Source: Acidovorax sp. CF316 (lineage in GTDB: Bacteria > Pseudomonadota > Gammaproteobacteria > Burkholderiales > Burkholderiaceae_C). Taken from it: a stretch of 33,037 bases of DNA. The stretch lies in the NCBI RefSeq assembly GCF_000276605.1, contig NZ_AKJX01000157.1:1-33037 (forward strand), written 5' to 3'. The notes below the pieces were generated by a model that ran no database searches, was not told where the DNA came from, and saw only the letters and a list, made by a program, of their open reading frames with translations. The first letter of the stretch is position 1. Each line of letters opens with the position of its first letter. The translations under genes were made by a program, and so were the position numbers. Positions 9,194-16,966 of the stretch are shown piece after piece.

Positions 9194-9976
9194 CTATCCA
9201 CCTGCCGGCCTGACCTGGCTATGGCTCCCATACGAGTGGGATGCCACGGACAACTGGCGCTGCGCCAAAAAGGCGGATGCGGCTTGCCGTTGACCTTCCG
9301 ATGCAATCGACCAGGCATGCAGGCACGGGGTGATCTGCGCCAGCTCGCCAAATTCCTCCAGGCTGACGGCCAGCGGCCCGTCGGGCAGGGCGGTCTGCAA
9401 AAAATCCTGGTCCAGCACATTGGCGGGAAACGCATCCCTGGCATACCCCTGGTCTGTCTTCCATGCGCAAGCGCGAAACCAGCGTGCCACCTTTTCCTCG
9501 TCGGCAAACAGCGGGGCCAGTTCCGGGCTCGGCTTGCCTGCGGACATGCCCAGGCCAAAGTACACATCCTTCGGCGCGCGCCCGGAATAGCCGAAGCCAT
9601 AGCGGATCTCGGCGATACCCGCCAAGGCCTGGGCCGAGGCGACCAACCAGTCGTGCAGGTTGGAGTGGGTGGAGGGCTCGCGGTAGCGGCAGAGGTGGGC
9701 ATCGTGCGCGCCAGGCTGGGCGCAGTAGATGCCCCAACCATCCAGGGGATCCGGGCTTCTGGGGTTGCTGCCAGCCTGGACTGAGCGGTTGCTGGATGCA
9801 GCAATCGCCGCGATCAGCCCCTCTCGGCCTAGCGGGGCCTTGCGCCATCCAGACTTCTTGCCGCCCACCAGCGAAGGGGCCTGGCCATGGGCTGCGATCT
9901 GGTCGAGCGCGAAGCCCGACCAGGCGAGGGCACTGGGCGCGCGCTTGAAGCGGAAGAACAGGAAATCGAAGGTCAT
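9194..9976 (-). CDS. Unknown protein, second gene of an SOS-box-associated pair
   Basis: A 260-residue soluble-looking protein that I do not recognise. It opens MTFDFLFFRFKRAPSALAW and has no signal peptide or membrane segment. Aromatic and charged stretches such as GWGIYCAQPGAH, LHDWLVASAQALAGIAEIRYGFGYSGRAPKD (broken here at the family-neutral KDVYFGLGM) and KVARWFRACAWKTDQGYARDAF suggest a compact alpha/beta domain. The start ATG overlaps the stop of the upstream gene (ATGA), so the two are translated together. It converges on guaA across a stem-loop. The tryptophan-rich, small-operon setting recalls immunity-type proteins, but this is only an impression and no function is assigned. Confidence 0.7.
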   Translation of the reverse strand: MTFDFLFFRFKRAPSALAWSGFALDQIAAHGQAPSLVGGKKSGWRKAPLGREGLIAAIAASSNRSVQAGSNPRSPDPLDGWGIYCAQPGAHDAHLCRYREPSTHSNLHDWLVASAQALAGIAEIRYGFGYSGRAPKDVYFGLGMSAGKPSPELAPLFADEEKVARWFRACAWKTDQGYARDAFPANVLDQDFLQTALPDGPLAVSLEEFGELAQITPCLHAWSIASEGQRQAASAFLAQRQLSVASHSYGSHSQVRPAGG

Positions 9977-10680
9977 GGGGCCGCCGCGGCCGCGCTTCGC
10001 AGCCTTTTGCGAATGGCCTGCTGTGCAGACTTTTCCAGCCCCCCATACGGGCCGCCAAAGGGCTTGACCGTGGCCAGGAATTCGGCCGTGGTCTCGTCGC
10101 CTACGCCCCGCATGGCGCATACCACGTTGCAACGCTGGGACTCCTTGTGCGCCAGGGGATAGAGCGCCATCAGAAACGACCGCGCACGGTCGGCCTGGGC
10201 GGGCGTTGGCGGCAGGGAACCCTTGAACGAGAACTTGAGGTTGATGGTGGCTGCCAGTTCCGAAGCGTCGCTCAGGTGGCTCGCTGGATCGTCCAGCGCA
10301 TCGGCAAACAGGGAGAAGAGGGCGTCGTTGGATTCCTGCGTCTTGAGCACCTGCAGGACCGCAAGCACGTAGTAGCCGGGTGTCTCGCGTCCGGCCTGCG
10401 CGTGCAGCCACCCTGCAAGGCCGGGAATGCCGTCCTCCGCATAGGCCCCCGCAACCTCGGCCCATCGGGCGAAGGGCACGACATGGCCGCCAGCGGGAGG
10501 ATGCGGTGCATGGGACCACTCCAGCTCGGCAGACAGGCGCTGAAGTTCTGCCTGCAGGCCCGGAGTGCGCCGTGCGGCGGCCGCCAGGATGTCTTCGACT
10601 TCGATCGTGTGGGCCTTGGCCTTTTTGCGCAGGGTGTTGATGTTCACGGTACGGCACTTTGGGTCGGTGGCGACAGCCAT
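9973..10680 (-). CDS. Unknown helical, HEAT-like protein, first gene of the pair
   Basis: A 235-residue protein of unknown function, predicted mostly alpha-helical. Repeated Leu/Ala-rich helices (for example YYVLAVLQVLKTQ, NDALFSLFADALDD and DETTAEFLATVK) resemble HEAT-type repeats. There is no signal peptide or membrane span. The C-terminus is basic (KSAQQAIRKRLRS). It is coupled to the next gene by a 4-base overlap. The start at 10680 lies about 80 bases from a LexA-type box at 10762-10781, which also faces the divergent 2H phosphoesterase gene. A -10-like TATAAA on this strand falls inside the box (10771-10776), so DNA-damage control is plausible. Confidence 0.72.
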   Translation of the reverse strand: MAVATDPKCRTVNINTLRKKAKAHTIEVEDILAAAARRTPGLQAELQRLSAELEWSHAPHPPAGGHVVPFARWAEVAGAYAEDGIPGLAGWLHAQAGRETPGYYVLAVLQVLKTQESNDALFSLFADALDDPASHLSDASELAATINLKFSFKGSLPPTPAQADRARSFLMALYPLAHKESQRCNVVCAMRGVGDETTAEFLATVKPFGGPYGGLEKSAQQAIRKRLRSAAAAAP

Positions 10681-10761
10681 TATTGCGGGCCCTGGCCACT
10701 TCCGGACCTGTCACTTTTTCTTCTCCACCTGACCCGGCCTTGCATGCAGAGATGAATTGAA

Positions 10762-10781
10762 TACTGTATTTTTATACAGTA
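10762..10781. promoter_or_regulatory. LexA (SOS) box
   Basis: TACTGTATTTTTATACAGTA contains the core CTGT-N8-ACAG and differs from the E. coli consensus TACTG(TA)5CAGTA at two central positions. It is part of a 22-base palindrome at 10761-10782 (arms ATACTGTAT and ATACAGTAT around TTTT). It sits in the divergent gap between the gene starting at 10680 (-) and the 2H phosphoesterase (+). Confidence 0.85.
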
Positions 10782-10791
10782 TTTGTGCAAA

Positions 10792-11403
10792 ATGGGTGGC
10801 ATCCCAACCCAATCGCTGATCGCCATGGCGCAGCCCCACGATCTCTACTTTTTCGTTGTTCCGCCATCGCACATCGCGCTTCGCGTCGTTGGCCTGCTCA
10901 ACGCCCTTGGCTTGCCGCCGTGTCCCCTGCATGGCGCACCCATGCGCGTGGAGGGCTTGCACATCACCGTGGAGAAAATGGGGCGCTTTCTGGACCGCGT
11001 TCCAGGCTGTCAGCTGGAGCTGGCGATGGAAGCCGCCCGAACCGTGGTCGCAGAGCCGTTCGATATCCATCTGGATGTCGTGCAGTCCACAATGGGCCGC
11101 GATGGCAAGAGCATGGCGCAGCTGACAGGGCGGGCCGCGGGCCTGCGTGGCATCCGCGATTTTGAACACTGTTTGGCACAGGCCATGCGACGGGTGGGCT
11201 TTCAGGAGAGCCAGATTCGCCGCAGTTTCAGCCCCCATGTGACGCTGGATTACCAGCACATGCCTTTTGCCCGGCGCGCCATTGCGCCGGTGGCCTGGCG
11301 GGTGTCCGAGTTCATGCTCGTGGACAGCCTGTACGGCTTGGGCGAGCACGTGGTATTGGGGCGCTGGCCGTTGGTGTCACGCCAGCAGGCATTCGACTGG
11401 TAG
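10792..11403 (+). CDS. 2H phosphoesterase, 2'-5' RNA ligase (ThpR/LigT) family
   Basis: A protein of about 203 residues with the two HxT motifs of the 2H phosphoesterase fold: LHITVEKMG in the first half and FSPHVTLDY in the second. The members act on cyclic phosphates or 2'-5' linkages in RNA or small nucleotides; the substrate here is unknown. The ATG at 10792 starts 10 bases after the SOS box and lacks a ribosome-binding site. The ATG at 10825 (MAQPHDLYFF) is an equally reasonable start and would leave a normal leader. The gene is probably repressed by LexA. A paralogue lies at 25795-26451; both end with a VLGRW motif. Confidence 0.88.
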   Translation: MGGIPTQSLIAMAQPHDLYFFVVPPSHIALRVVGLLNALGLPPCPLHGAPMRVEGLHITVEKMGRFLDRVPGCQLELAMEAARTVVAEPFDIHLDVVQSTMGRDGKSMAQLTGRAAGLRGIRDFEHCLAQAMRRVGFQESQIRRSFSPHVTLDYQHMPFARRAIAPVAWRVSEFMLVDSLYGLGEHVVLGRWPLVSRQQAFDW

Positions 11404-11556
11404 CGACCAAACCAAAGGGCGCATCCACACCATACCTCGGTAGGGTTCCCGAGCCCGCGATGCGCTTCCACAATGGCCTGGACCGTGTTGCCCTCGCTCG
11501 CGCAGGGCAATGCGCAATGCAACTGGCCATTCTCCATCTCCTCCATCTTCGAAACC

Positions 11557-11949
11557 ATGCCCATGACTTTTCCGCGAACCCTCTCTGCGTGCGCCGCATC
11601 CCTCTTGGTCCTGTGCGGTTGCGGCACCACCGTCACGCAGCAAGGCATTGAGCAGCGCACGTCGCAGGCCATTGGCCGCGAAGTCGGCAGCTTCACCATC
11701 AGCGACCAGCAGAAGGAAGAAGGCAGCAACGGCCGCATCAACTACCGCGTTCGCACGCGCGAGGGCGCCAGCTATTCCTGCTACATGTACTCGCCCTCGC
11801 AGTTCACCAAGGCGATGACCTTCGGCCAGACGCCGCAGTCGGATGCGATCTGCACGGCCATGGCGGGGCAGGGCGGCGGCGCTGCTACTGCTCCCGCCCC
11901 CGCTCCCGCGTCGTGCAACGCCTTGCTGCGCGCGGCGAACCGTTGCTGA
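11557..11949 (+). CDS. Small putative lipoprotein
   Basis: A 130-residue exported protein of unknown function. The N-terminus (MPMTFPRTLSACAASLLVLC) leads to a lipobox with Leu19-Cys20-Gly21 before the acylated Cys22. The mature part has polar stretches (GIEQRTSQAIGREVGSFTIS, NYRVRTREGASYSCYMYSP), then an Ala/Pro-rich linker and a terminal pair of cysteines (SCNALLRAANRC) that could form a disulfide. An upstream in-frame ATG at 11473 gives no signal peptide at its N-terminus, so I prefer 11557; the ATG at 11563 is also possible. No clear operon partner is present. Confidence 0.72.
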   Translation: MPMTFPRTLSACAASLLVLCGCGTTVTQQGIEQRTSQAIGREVGSFTISDQQKEEGSNGRINYRVRTREGASYSCYMYSPSQFTKAMTFGQTPQSDAICTAMAGQGGGAATAPAPAPASCNALLRAANRC

Positions 11950-12070
11950 GTGAGTGGGCTGGGGAATACGCCAGGCTGCATTCCGGACTGGAGCAAAGCG
12001 GACTGGAGCGACAAAGTGCCCGAAGCGCTGCGCGCATTGCCGCGGGGCCAGCGCACCGGGTCCAGCGTTT

Positions 12071-13024
12071 TCACTTCGCAAACCGCCTGCGGTACTCCAC
12101 CAAGCCCACCCCCAGCCGGCGTGTGAACGCGCGGCGAAATCCGTCCACGCTGGCGTAGCCCACGGCATCCGCCAGCCGCTTGGCGGGCAGGTCGGATTCC
12201 TCGGCCAGGCGGCGCGCGGCATCGATCCTGGCGTTCTCGACAAACTCCGCGGGCGTGGTGCCGGTCTCGCTGCGAAAGGTGCGGGCAAAGCTGCGCTCGC
12301 TCATGCCGGCGTGCGCCGCCAGGGCGGGCACGGACAGGTCGCCTTTCAGGTTCGCCAGGATATGGTCCTGCAGCGTGCGCACGCTGGGGCGCTCGGCCGT
12401 CTGCGCGGCCAGGTGGGCGCTGAACTGGCTTTGCCCGCCCGGGCGCTTGAGAAACATCACCAGCTCGCGCGCCACGCGCAGCGCCAGCTCGCGGCCGTGG
12501 TCTTCCTCCACCATGGCCAGGGCCAGGTCCATGCCCGCGGTGACCCCGGCAGAGGTGAAGAGCCTGCCGTCCTTCACGTAGATGGCGTCGGCTTCGACGC
12601 AGGCTTTGGGGTAGGCCGCGCTCAGGCGGGCGGTGGAGTTCCAGTGCGTGGCCACGCGCTTGCCGTCCAGCAGGCCGCTGGCCGCCAGCACGAAGGCGCC
12701 GGTGCACACCGACCCATAGCGGCGCACCGTGCGTGCGCGGCGGCGCAGCCAGTCCTGCAGCGGTGCGTCACTGGCCATGTCGTTCAGGTCGGGGCTGCCT
12801 GCGACCAGCAGGGTGTCGATGGCGCCGCGGTGCGTGGCCACGGTGGCATCCACCGCCATGCGCAACCCGCTGCTGCTGCGCAGCGGGCCTGCGCTCGCGC
12901 TGAGCACCTGCACCTGGTAGGCGCGCGGCTGGCCCAGCTGGCGCGCCGCTTCGGCAAAGACGTCCGCCGGCCCGGCCACGTCGAGCAGCTGAAAGCGGGG
13001 AAATGCGAGGATGGCGATGCGCAT
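12071..13024 (-). CDS. GlxA-like transcriptional regulator (DJ-1/PfpI domain plus AraC HTH)
   Basis: A 317-residue regulator. The N-terminal DJ-1/PfpI glutaminase-like domain (about 1-180) opens MRIAILAFPRFQLLDVAGPADVF and has a nucleophile-elbow Cys107 in SVCTGAFVLAASGLL. The C-terminal AraC domain (about 215-317) contains VPALAAHAGMSERSFARTF and KRLADAVGYASVDGFRRAF. It is divergent from a SLAC1/TehA-type channel gene with an 82-base gap that holds three copies of a TTGGCAGAA motif, the likely binding sites. The ligand sensed by the DJ-1 domain is unknown. A paralogous regulator lies at 14133-15143. Confidence 0.92.
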   Translation of the reverse strand: MRIAILAFPRFQLLDVAGPADVFAEAARQLGQPRAYQVQVLSASAGPLRSSSGLRMAVDATVATHRGAIDTLLVAGSPDLNDMASDAPLQDWLRRRARTVRRYGSVCTGAFVLAASGLLDGKRVATHWNSTARLSAAYPKACVEADAIYVKDGRLFTSAGVTAGMDLALAMVEEDHGRELALRVARELVMFLKRPGGQSQFSAHLAAQTAERPSVRTLQDHILANLKGDLSVPALAAHAGMSERSFARTFRSETGTTPAEFVENARIDAARRLAEESDLPAKRLADAVGYASVDGFRRAFTRRLGVGLVEYRRRFAK

Positions 13025-13043
13025 GGCAGTGAGGGCCCGGTGA

Positions 13044-13122
13044 TTGGCAGAAAACGCCGTGCCTTGCCTGGGACAGCCGCGCCAGTTTGGCAGAAACTAC
13101 CTATCCATGCAAATTCTGCCAA
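13044..13122. promoter_or_regulatory. Repeated TTGGCAGAA sites, putative GlxA-like regulator operator
   Basis: TTGGCAGAAA occurs at 13044-13053 and 13087-13096 in the same direction, 43 bases apart (about four helical turns). An inverted copy ATTCTGCCAA lies at 13113-13122, just inside the channel gene. They occupy the divergent gap between regulator and channel genes. Confidence 0.6.
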
Positions 13123-14129
13123 GCGAGCCCGCCGTGCAAACCCCCTCTGTCCATCCTTCTCCATCGGCATTTCATCCGCGCACCGAAGCCTCGGTGCGCA
13201 ACCTGCCTGTCAACCTGTTCGCATCGGTCATGGGCCTCAGCGGCCTAGCGCTGGCCTGGCGGCTGGCGCACGGCAGCCTGGGCGCGCCGGCCTTCGTTGG
13301 CGAGGCCATCGGGGTATTCGCCCTGGGCGTTTTCGTGCTGCTCTCGGCCGGCTACCTGGCCAAGCTGGTGAAGCACCCCGATGCCGTGCGCGCCGAGTTC
13401 CAGCACCCGGTGGCGGGCAACTTCTTCGGCACCATCGCCATCTCGGTGCTGCTGCTGTCGGCCGTGGCCGGGCCCTACAGCGCGCCGGCTGCACAGGGCC
13501 TCTGGACGGTGGGCGTGGTGGCCACGCTGGTGCTGTGCTTCGTGGCCGTGTCGCGCCTGCTCAAGGGGCAGGTGGATGCTTCGAACGCCCTGCCGGCCTG
13601 GATCGTGCCCTGCGTGGCCACGCTAGACATCCCTGTGACCGGTGGGCACATGCCCATGGCCTGGGCGGGGGAGGTGAACCTGCTGTCGGGCGCCGTCGGC
13701 GCCATGCTGGCCCTGGTGCTGCTCACGCTGATCATCGGCCGGCTGGTGCACCGCGACCCGCTGCCACCCGCCATGGCGCCCTCGCTGATGATCCTGCTGG
13801 CGCCGTTTGCCGTGGGCTTTCTGGCCTACGCCAACCTGGCGGGCGGTATCGACCGATTTGCCGGCATGCTGTTTTATGTCGGGCTGTTCATGTTCGCCGT
13901 GGTGGCGCCCAAGGTCTTTCGGCCCGGCATCCCGTTCACGCCGGGCTGGTGGGCCATCAGGTTCCCCATGGCGGCGCTGGCCAATGCGGCGCTGCAGTAT
14001 GCGCAGTTCCGTGCGAGCGGGCCGCTGTGGGTAGTCGCCATCGCGCTGCTGGGCGCGCTGAGCATCGCCTTGGCCGTGCTCACGCTGCGCACCGTGCGCA
14101 TGGCGCTCGATGGGGCGCTCTTGCGGTAA
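13107..14129 (+). CDS. SLAC1/TehA family anion channel
   Basis: A 340-residue inner-membrane protein of the voltage-dependent anion channel family that includes TehA and plant SLAC1. About ten hydrophobic segments alternate with short loops, beginning near residue 35 (FASVMGLSGLALAWRL). Family marks include the N-terminal NLFASVMGLSGLALAW, FFGTIAISVLLLS and the PAWIVPCVATLDIPVTG segment. The ATG at 13107 is favoured over an earlier in-frame codon because it matches the family N-terminus length. It is divergent from a GlxA-like regulator. Tellurite resistance is associated with some homologues but cannot be claimed here. Confidence 0.87.
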   Translation: MQILPSEPAVQTPSVHPSPSAFHPRTEASVRNLPVNLFASVMGLSGLALAWRLAHGSLGAPAFVGEAIGVFALGVFVLLSAGYLAKLVKHPDAVRAEFQHPVAGNFFGTIAISVLLLSAVAGPYSAPAAQGLWTVGVVATLVLCFVAVSRLLKGQVDASNALPAWIVPCVATLDIPVTGGHMPMAWAGEVNLLSGAVGAMLALVLLTLIIGRLVHRDPLPPAMAPSLMILLAPFAVGFLAYANLAGGIDRFAGMLFYVGLFMFAVVAPKVFRPGIPFTPGWWAIRFPMAALANAALQYAQFRASGPLWVVAIALLGALSIALAVLTLRTVRMALDGALLR

Positions 14130-14132
14130 CCC

Positions 14133-15143
14133 CTAGCTGCGTGCAAAGCGCCTGCGGTAGTCCCGCGGCGCCACGCCCAGGTGGCGCTGAAAGGTCACGC
14201 GCATGCGCTCCTCGTCGCCAAAGCCGCATTGGGTGGCGATGCGGTCGATGTGGTGGGTGGAGTCCTCCAGCAGGCGCTTGGCGGCCTCCAGGCGAAACAC
14301 CTCCACGGCCTTGGCCGGCGTGCGGCCGGTCTTTTCCTTGTACTGGCGGGCGAAGTTGCGCGGGCTCATGCGGGCGCGCTCGGCCAGGAACTCCACCGTC
14401 AGGTCGTCGCGCTGCAGGTGGGCGCATATCCACAGGTTGAGCTCCTCGAACGCGGGTGAGTTGTCGGCCTGCGAGCGCAGCAGGGCGCTGAACTGCGATT
14501 GCCCGCCGGGGCGCTTGAGGTAGACCACCAGCTCGCGCGCCACCTCCATGGCCACGTCGTGGCCGCAATCGGCCTCCACCAGCGCCATCGCCAGGTCGAT
14601 GCCGGCCGTGACACCGGCCGAGGTCCACACGGCACCCTGCTGCACGAAGATCGCGTCGCGGTCGATCTCCACCGTGGGAAAGCGCTCGTTCATGCGGTCG
14701 AACATGAGCCAGTGCGTGGTGGCGCGCTTGTGGTCCAGCAGGCCGGCCGCGGCCAGCAAAAACGCGCCGCTGCACACCGATGCGGTGCGCCGCGTTTTGG
14801 CCGATGCGCGCCGCAGCCACTGCACCAGCGGGGCGGATTGGTCGAGCACCCCATCCATGTGCGGCGAGCCGGGCACGATGAGCGTGTCCACCGTGCTGGC
14901 GCGGCATTGGCGCAGCGCCACGGTCTGCAGCTCCAGCCCCTCGGCGCTGCGCACCAGGCCGCCATCGGGGCTGGCGGTGATGCGCTCGTAGCCCGGCAGG
15001 CCGCGCGCCTCCATGGCCTTGGTCGCCGCCCAGAACACGGTCTGCGCACCCGTCAGGTCGAGCAGGCCCACGTCGGGGAAGGCGACGAACAGCACGCGCC
15101 GGGTGTGCGCGCGTTTTGGCAGGATTTCAGGGGTATTGGTCAT
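14133..15143 (-). CDS. GlxA-like transcriptional regulator (second copy)
   Basis: A 336-residue regulator with the same two-domain layout as the product of 12071-13024. The DJ-1/PfpI domain (about 15-195) has the elbow Cys124 in SVCSGAFLLAAAGLLD. The AraC domain (about 225-330) contains EFLAERARMSPRNFARQY and DRIATQCGFGDEERMRVTF. Shared segments such as ELV-LKRPGGQSQFSA show that the two are paralogues. It converges with the SLAC1-like gene three bases away and is divergent from an NAD(P)-binding protein gene. The 63-base gap holds a direct repeat GGCATCGA that may be its operator. Confidence 0.92.
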   Translation of the reverse strand: MTNTPEILPKRAHTRRVLFVAFPDVGLLDLTGAQTVFWAATKAMEARGLPGYERITASPDGGLVRSAEGLELQTVALRQCRASTVDTLIVPGSPHMDGVLDQSAPLVQWLRRASAKTRRTASVCSGAFLLAAAGLLDHKRATTHWLMFDRMNERFPTVEIDRDAIFVQQGAVWTSAGVTAGIDLAMALVEADCGHDVAMEVARELVVYLKRPGGQSQFSALLRSQADNSPAFEELNLWICAHLQRDDLTVEFLAERARMSPRNFARQYKEKTGRTPAKAVEVFRLEAAKRLLEDSTHHIDRIATQCGFGDEERMRVTFQRHLGVAPRDYRRRFARS

Positions 15144-15154
15144 TTGAGACGGAT

Positions 15155-15182
15155 GGCATCGATCCTACCATTCAGGCATCGA
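15155..15182. promoter_or_regulatory. Direct repeat GGCATCGA, putative AraC-type operator
   Basis: GGCATCGA at 15155-15162 and 15175-15182 are in the same direction and exactly 20 bases apart, two helical turns. They lie in the divergent gap between the second GlxA-like regulator and its presumed target. Confidence 0.45.
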
Positions 15183-15206
15183 ACCGCATTTACCCCAAGG
15201 AACACC

Positions 15207-15950
15207 ATGAAGATCGTCGTCATCGGAGGCACCGGCCTCATCGGCAGCAAGCTCGTCAAAGAGCTCACCGCGCGCGGCCATGAGGCCGTGGCCGCATCGC
15301 CCAACACGGGCGTCAACACGCTCACGGGCGAAGGACTGGCCCAGGCGCTGGCGGGCGCGCAGGTGGTGGTGGACGTGGCCAACTCGCCCTCGTTCGAAGA
15401 CAAGGCCGTGCTCGACTTCTTCGAGACCTCGGGCCGCAACCTGCTGGCGGCCGAGGCGGAGGCCGGTGTGCAGCACCACGTGGCGCTGTCGGTGGTGGGC
15501 ACCGAGCGGCTGCAGGCCAGCGGCTACTTCCGCGCCAAGCTGGCGCAGGAAAAGCTCGTCAAGGCAGCGGCCATCCCTTACACCATCGTGCATGCCACGC
15601 AGTTCATGGAGTTCCTCTCCGGCATCGCCCAGGCGGGCACCGAGGGGCAGACGGTGCGCCTGTCGCCCGCGCTGGTGCAGCCCATCGCGTCCGACGACGT
15701 GGCCGCCGCCATGGCCGATGCAGCGCTGGGCGCCCCGGTCAACGGCACCATCGAGATCGCCGGGCCCGAGCGCGTGGGGCTGGCCGCGCTGGTGCGGCGC
15801 TACCTGGCGGCCATCGGCGATGCGCGCACCGTGGTGGCCGATGCCGCGGCGCCGTATTTCGGCGTGCAGCTCGATGACGCATCGCTCACGCCGGGCGATG
15901 CGCCGCGCCTGGGCGCCATCACATTCGAAACCTGGATGACGCAGCGATGA
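15207..15950 (+). CDS. NAD(P)H-binding protein, NmrA/atypical SDR family
   Basis: A 247-residue Rossmann-fold protein. The N-terminal dinucleotide-binding motif GGTGLIGS follows the first strand (MKIVVIGGTGLIGSKLVKEL). Later elements typical of this atypical SDR group are HVALSVVGTERL, SGYFRAKLAQEKLVKA and IPYTIVHATQFMEF. The catalytic Tyr-x3-Lys of classical SDRs is represented by YFRAK. The ATG at 15207 has AAGGAA upstream as ribosome-binding site. Its stop overlaps the bestrophin start by four bases, so they form an operon. Substrate is unknown. Confidence 0.88.
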   Translation: MKIVVIGGTGLIGSKLVKELTARGHEAVAASPNTGVNTLTGEGLAQALAGAQVVVDVANSPSFEDKAVLDFFETSGRNLLAAEAEAGVQHHVALSVVGTERLQASGYFRAKLAQEKLVKAAAIPYTIVHATQFMEFLSGIAQAGTEGQTVRLSPALVQPIASDDVAAAMADAALGAPVNGTIEIAGPERVGLAALVRRYLAAIGDARTVVADAAAPYFGVQLDDASLTPGDAPRLGAITFETWMTQR

Positions 15951-16954
15951 ACGTTGGCAGGGGATACCGGCTCTCCGAGTTCATGGTCTGGACGCGGCGG
16001 GAGCTGTATGTCCTGATCGCCCTGGGCCTGGTGCCCGTTTGCCTGTACCAACTGGCCCACTGGCGTTGGCTGAGCGTGCCCTGGACCGTGGTGGCGCTGA
16101 TCGGCACCGCCACCGCGTTCATCGTGAGCTTCAAGAACACCCAGACCTATTCCCGCACGGTAGAGGCGCAGCAGGTGTGGACCGGCATCCTCAACGCCAG
16201 CCGGGCCTGGGGCCTGGTAAGCCGTGACTACCTGAAGAACGAGGCGGCCACCCGGCAACTGGTCCACCGGCACCTGGCCTGGGTCACGGCCCTGCGCTAC
16301 CAGATGCGCCGGCACCGCGCGTGGGAGAGCACCAACCAGCGCACCAATGCCGAGTACCAGCGCCGCTACTGCGTACCCGAGCAGGAAACGGCGCTGGAGG
16401 TGGAGCTGGCCAGGTTTTTGGAGGCGGACGAGCTACGCGCAGTGCTTGCCTCGCGCAACAAGGCCACGGCCTTGCTGGCCAATCAGAGCAGCACAATTTT
16501 GAAATTGTTCCAGACCGGCGAGATCCCCATCAACTTCTTCATCGAGATGGAAAAGGCCCTCAAGGAGCTGCTGGACCACCAGGGGCGCAGCGAGCGCATC
16601 AAGAATTTTCCGTACCCGCGCCAGTACGCGATCATCAACACCTTCTTCATCCGCTTCTTCTGCGTGCTGCTGCCGTTTGGCTTGCTCAAGGAATTCGATG
16701 CGCTGAATGCGCTGGCCAGCGGCTGGATGCAGGGCCACATGGTCTGGCTGGTGGTGCCCTTCAGCGTGGTGGTCTCGTGGATGTACACCACGCTGGAGCA
16801 GGTCGGCGCCAGCACCGAGAACCCGTTCGAGGGCGGTGCCAACGATGTGCCCATCGCCCAGATCAACCGCATGGTCGAGGTGGAGCTGCGCGAGCTGCTG
16901 GGCGATACGGACCTGCCGCCGCTGCTGCGGCCGCGCAACAACATCATCCTGTGA
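15947..16954 (+). CDS. Bestrophin-like (UPF0187) membrane channel protein
   Basis: A 335-residue membrane protein of the bacterial bestrophin family. Two hydrophobic segments at about 20-65 (YVLIALGLVPVCLYQLAHW, VPWTVVALIGTATAFIVSF) are followed by NTQTYSRTVEAQQVWTGIL, a signature-like stretch. A long cytoplasmic helical part follows, then two more membrane segments at about 230-285. The C-terminus contains ENPFEGGANDVPI, close to the conserved acidic calcium-clasp region of bestrophins. It is translationally coupled to the preceding NAD(P)-binding protein gene. Characterised bacterial homologues are ion channels; selectivity here is unknown. Confidence 0.88.
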   Translation: MNVGRGYRLSEFMVWTRRELYVLIALGLVPVCLYQLAHWRWLSVPWTVVALIGTATAFIVSFKNTQTYSRTVEAQQVWTGILNASRAWGLVSRDYLKNEAATRQLVHRHLAWVTALRYQMRRHRAWESTNQRTNAEYQRRYCVPEQETALEVELARFLEADELRAVLASRNKATALLANQSSTILKLFQTGEIPINFFIEMEKALKELLDHQGRSERIKNFPYPRQYAIINTFFIRFFCVLLPFGLLKEFDALNALASGWMQGHMVWLVVPFSVVVSWMYTTLEQVGASTENPFEGGANDVPIAQINRMVEVELRELLGDTDLPPLLRPRNNIIL

Positions 16955-16966
16955 GGTCCGTCTGGC

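Noticed and set aside
11985-12009. Direct repeat GGACTGGAGC, two copies 15 bases apart
   Set aside because: Only two short copies in a 121-base gap, without palindromic or promoter context.
11954-14440. 828-codon open frame on the + strand
   Set aside because: It runs antisense to the two GlxA-like genes and out of frame through the channel gene, with Arg/Gly/Ala-rich low-complexity translation.
15954-15960. TTGGCAG near the bestrophin start, resembling the GlxA-like operator motif
   Set aside because: Only seven bases match and it lies inside coding sequence without partner sites.
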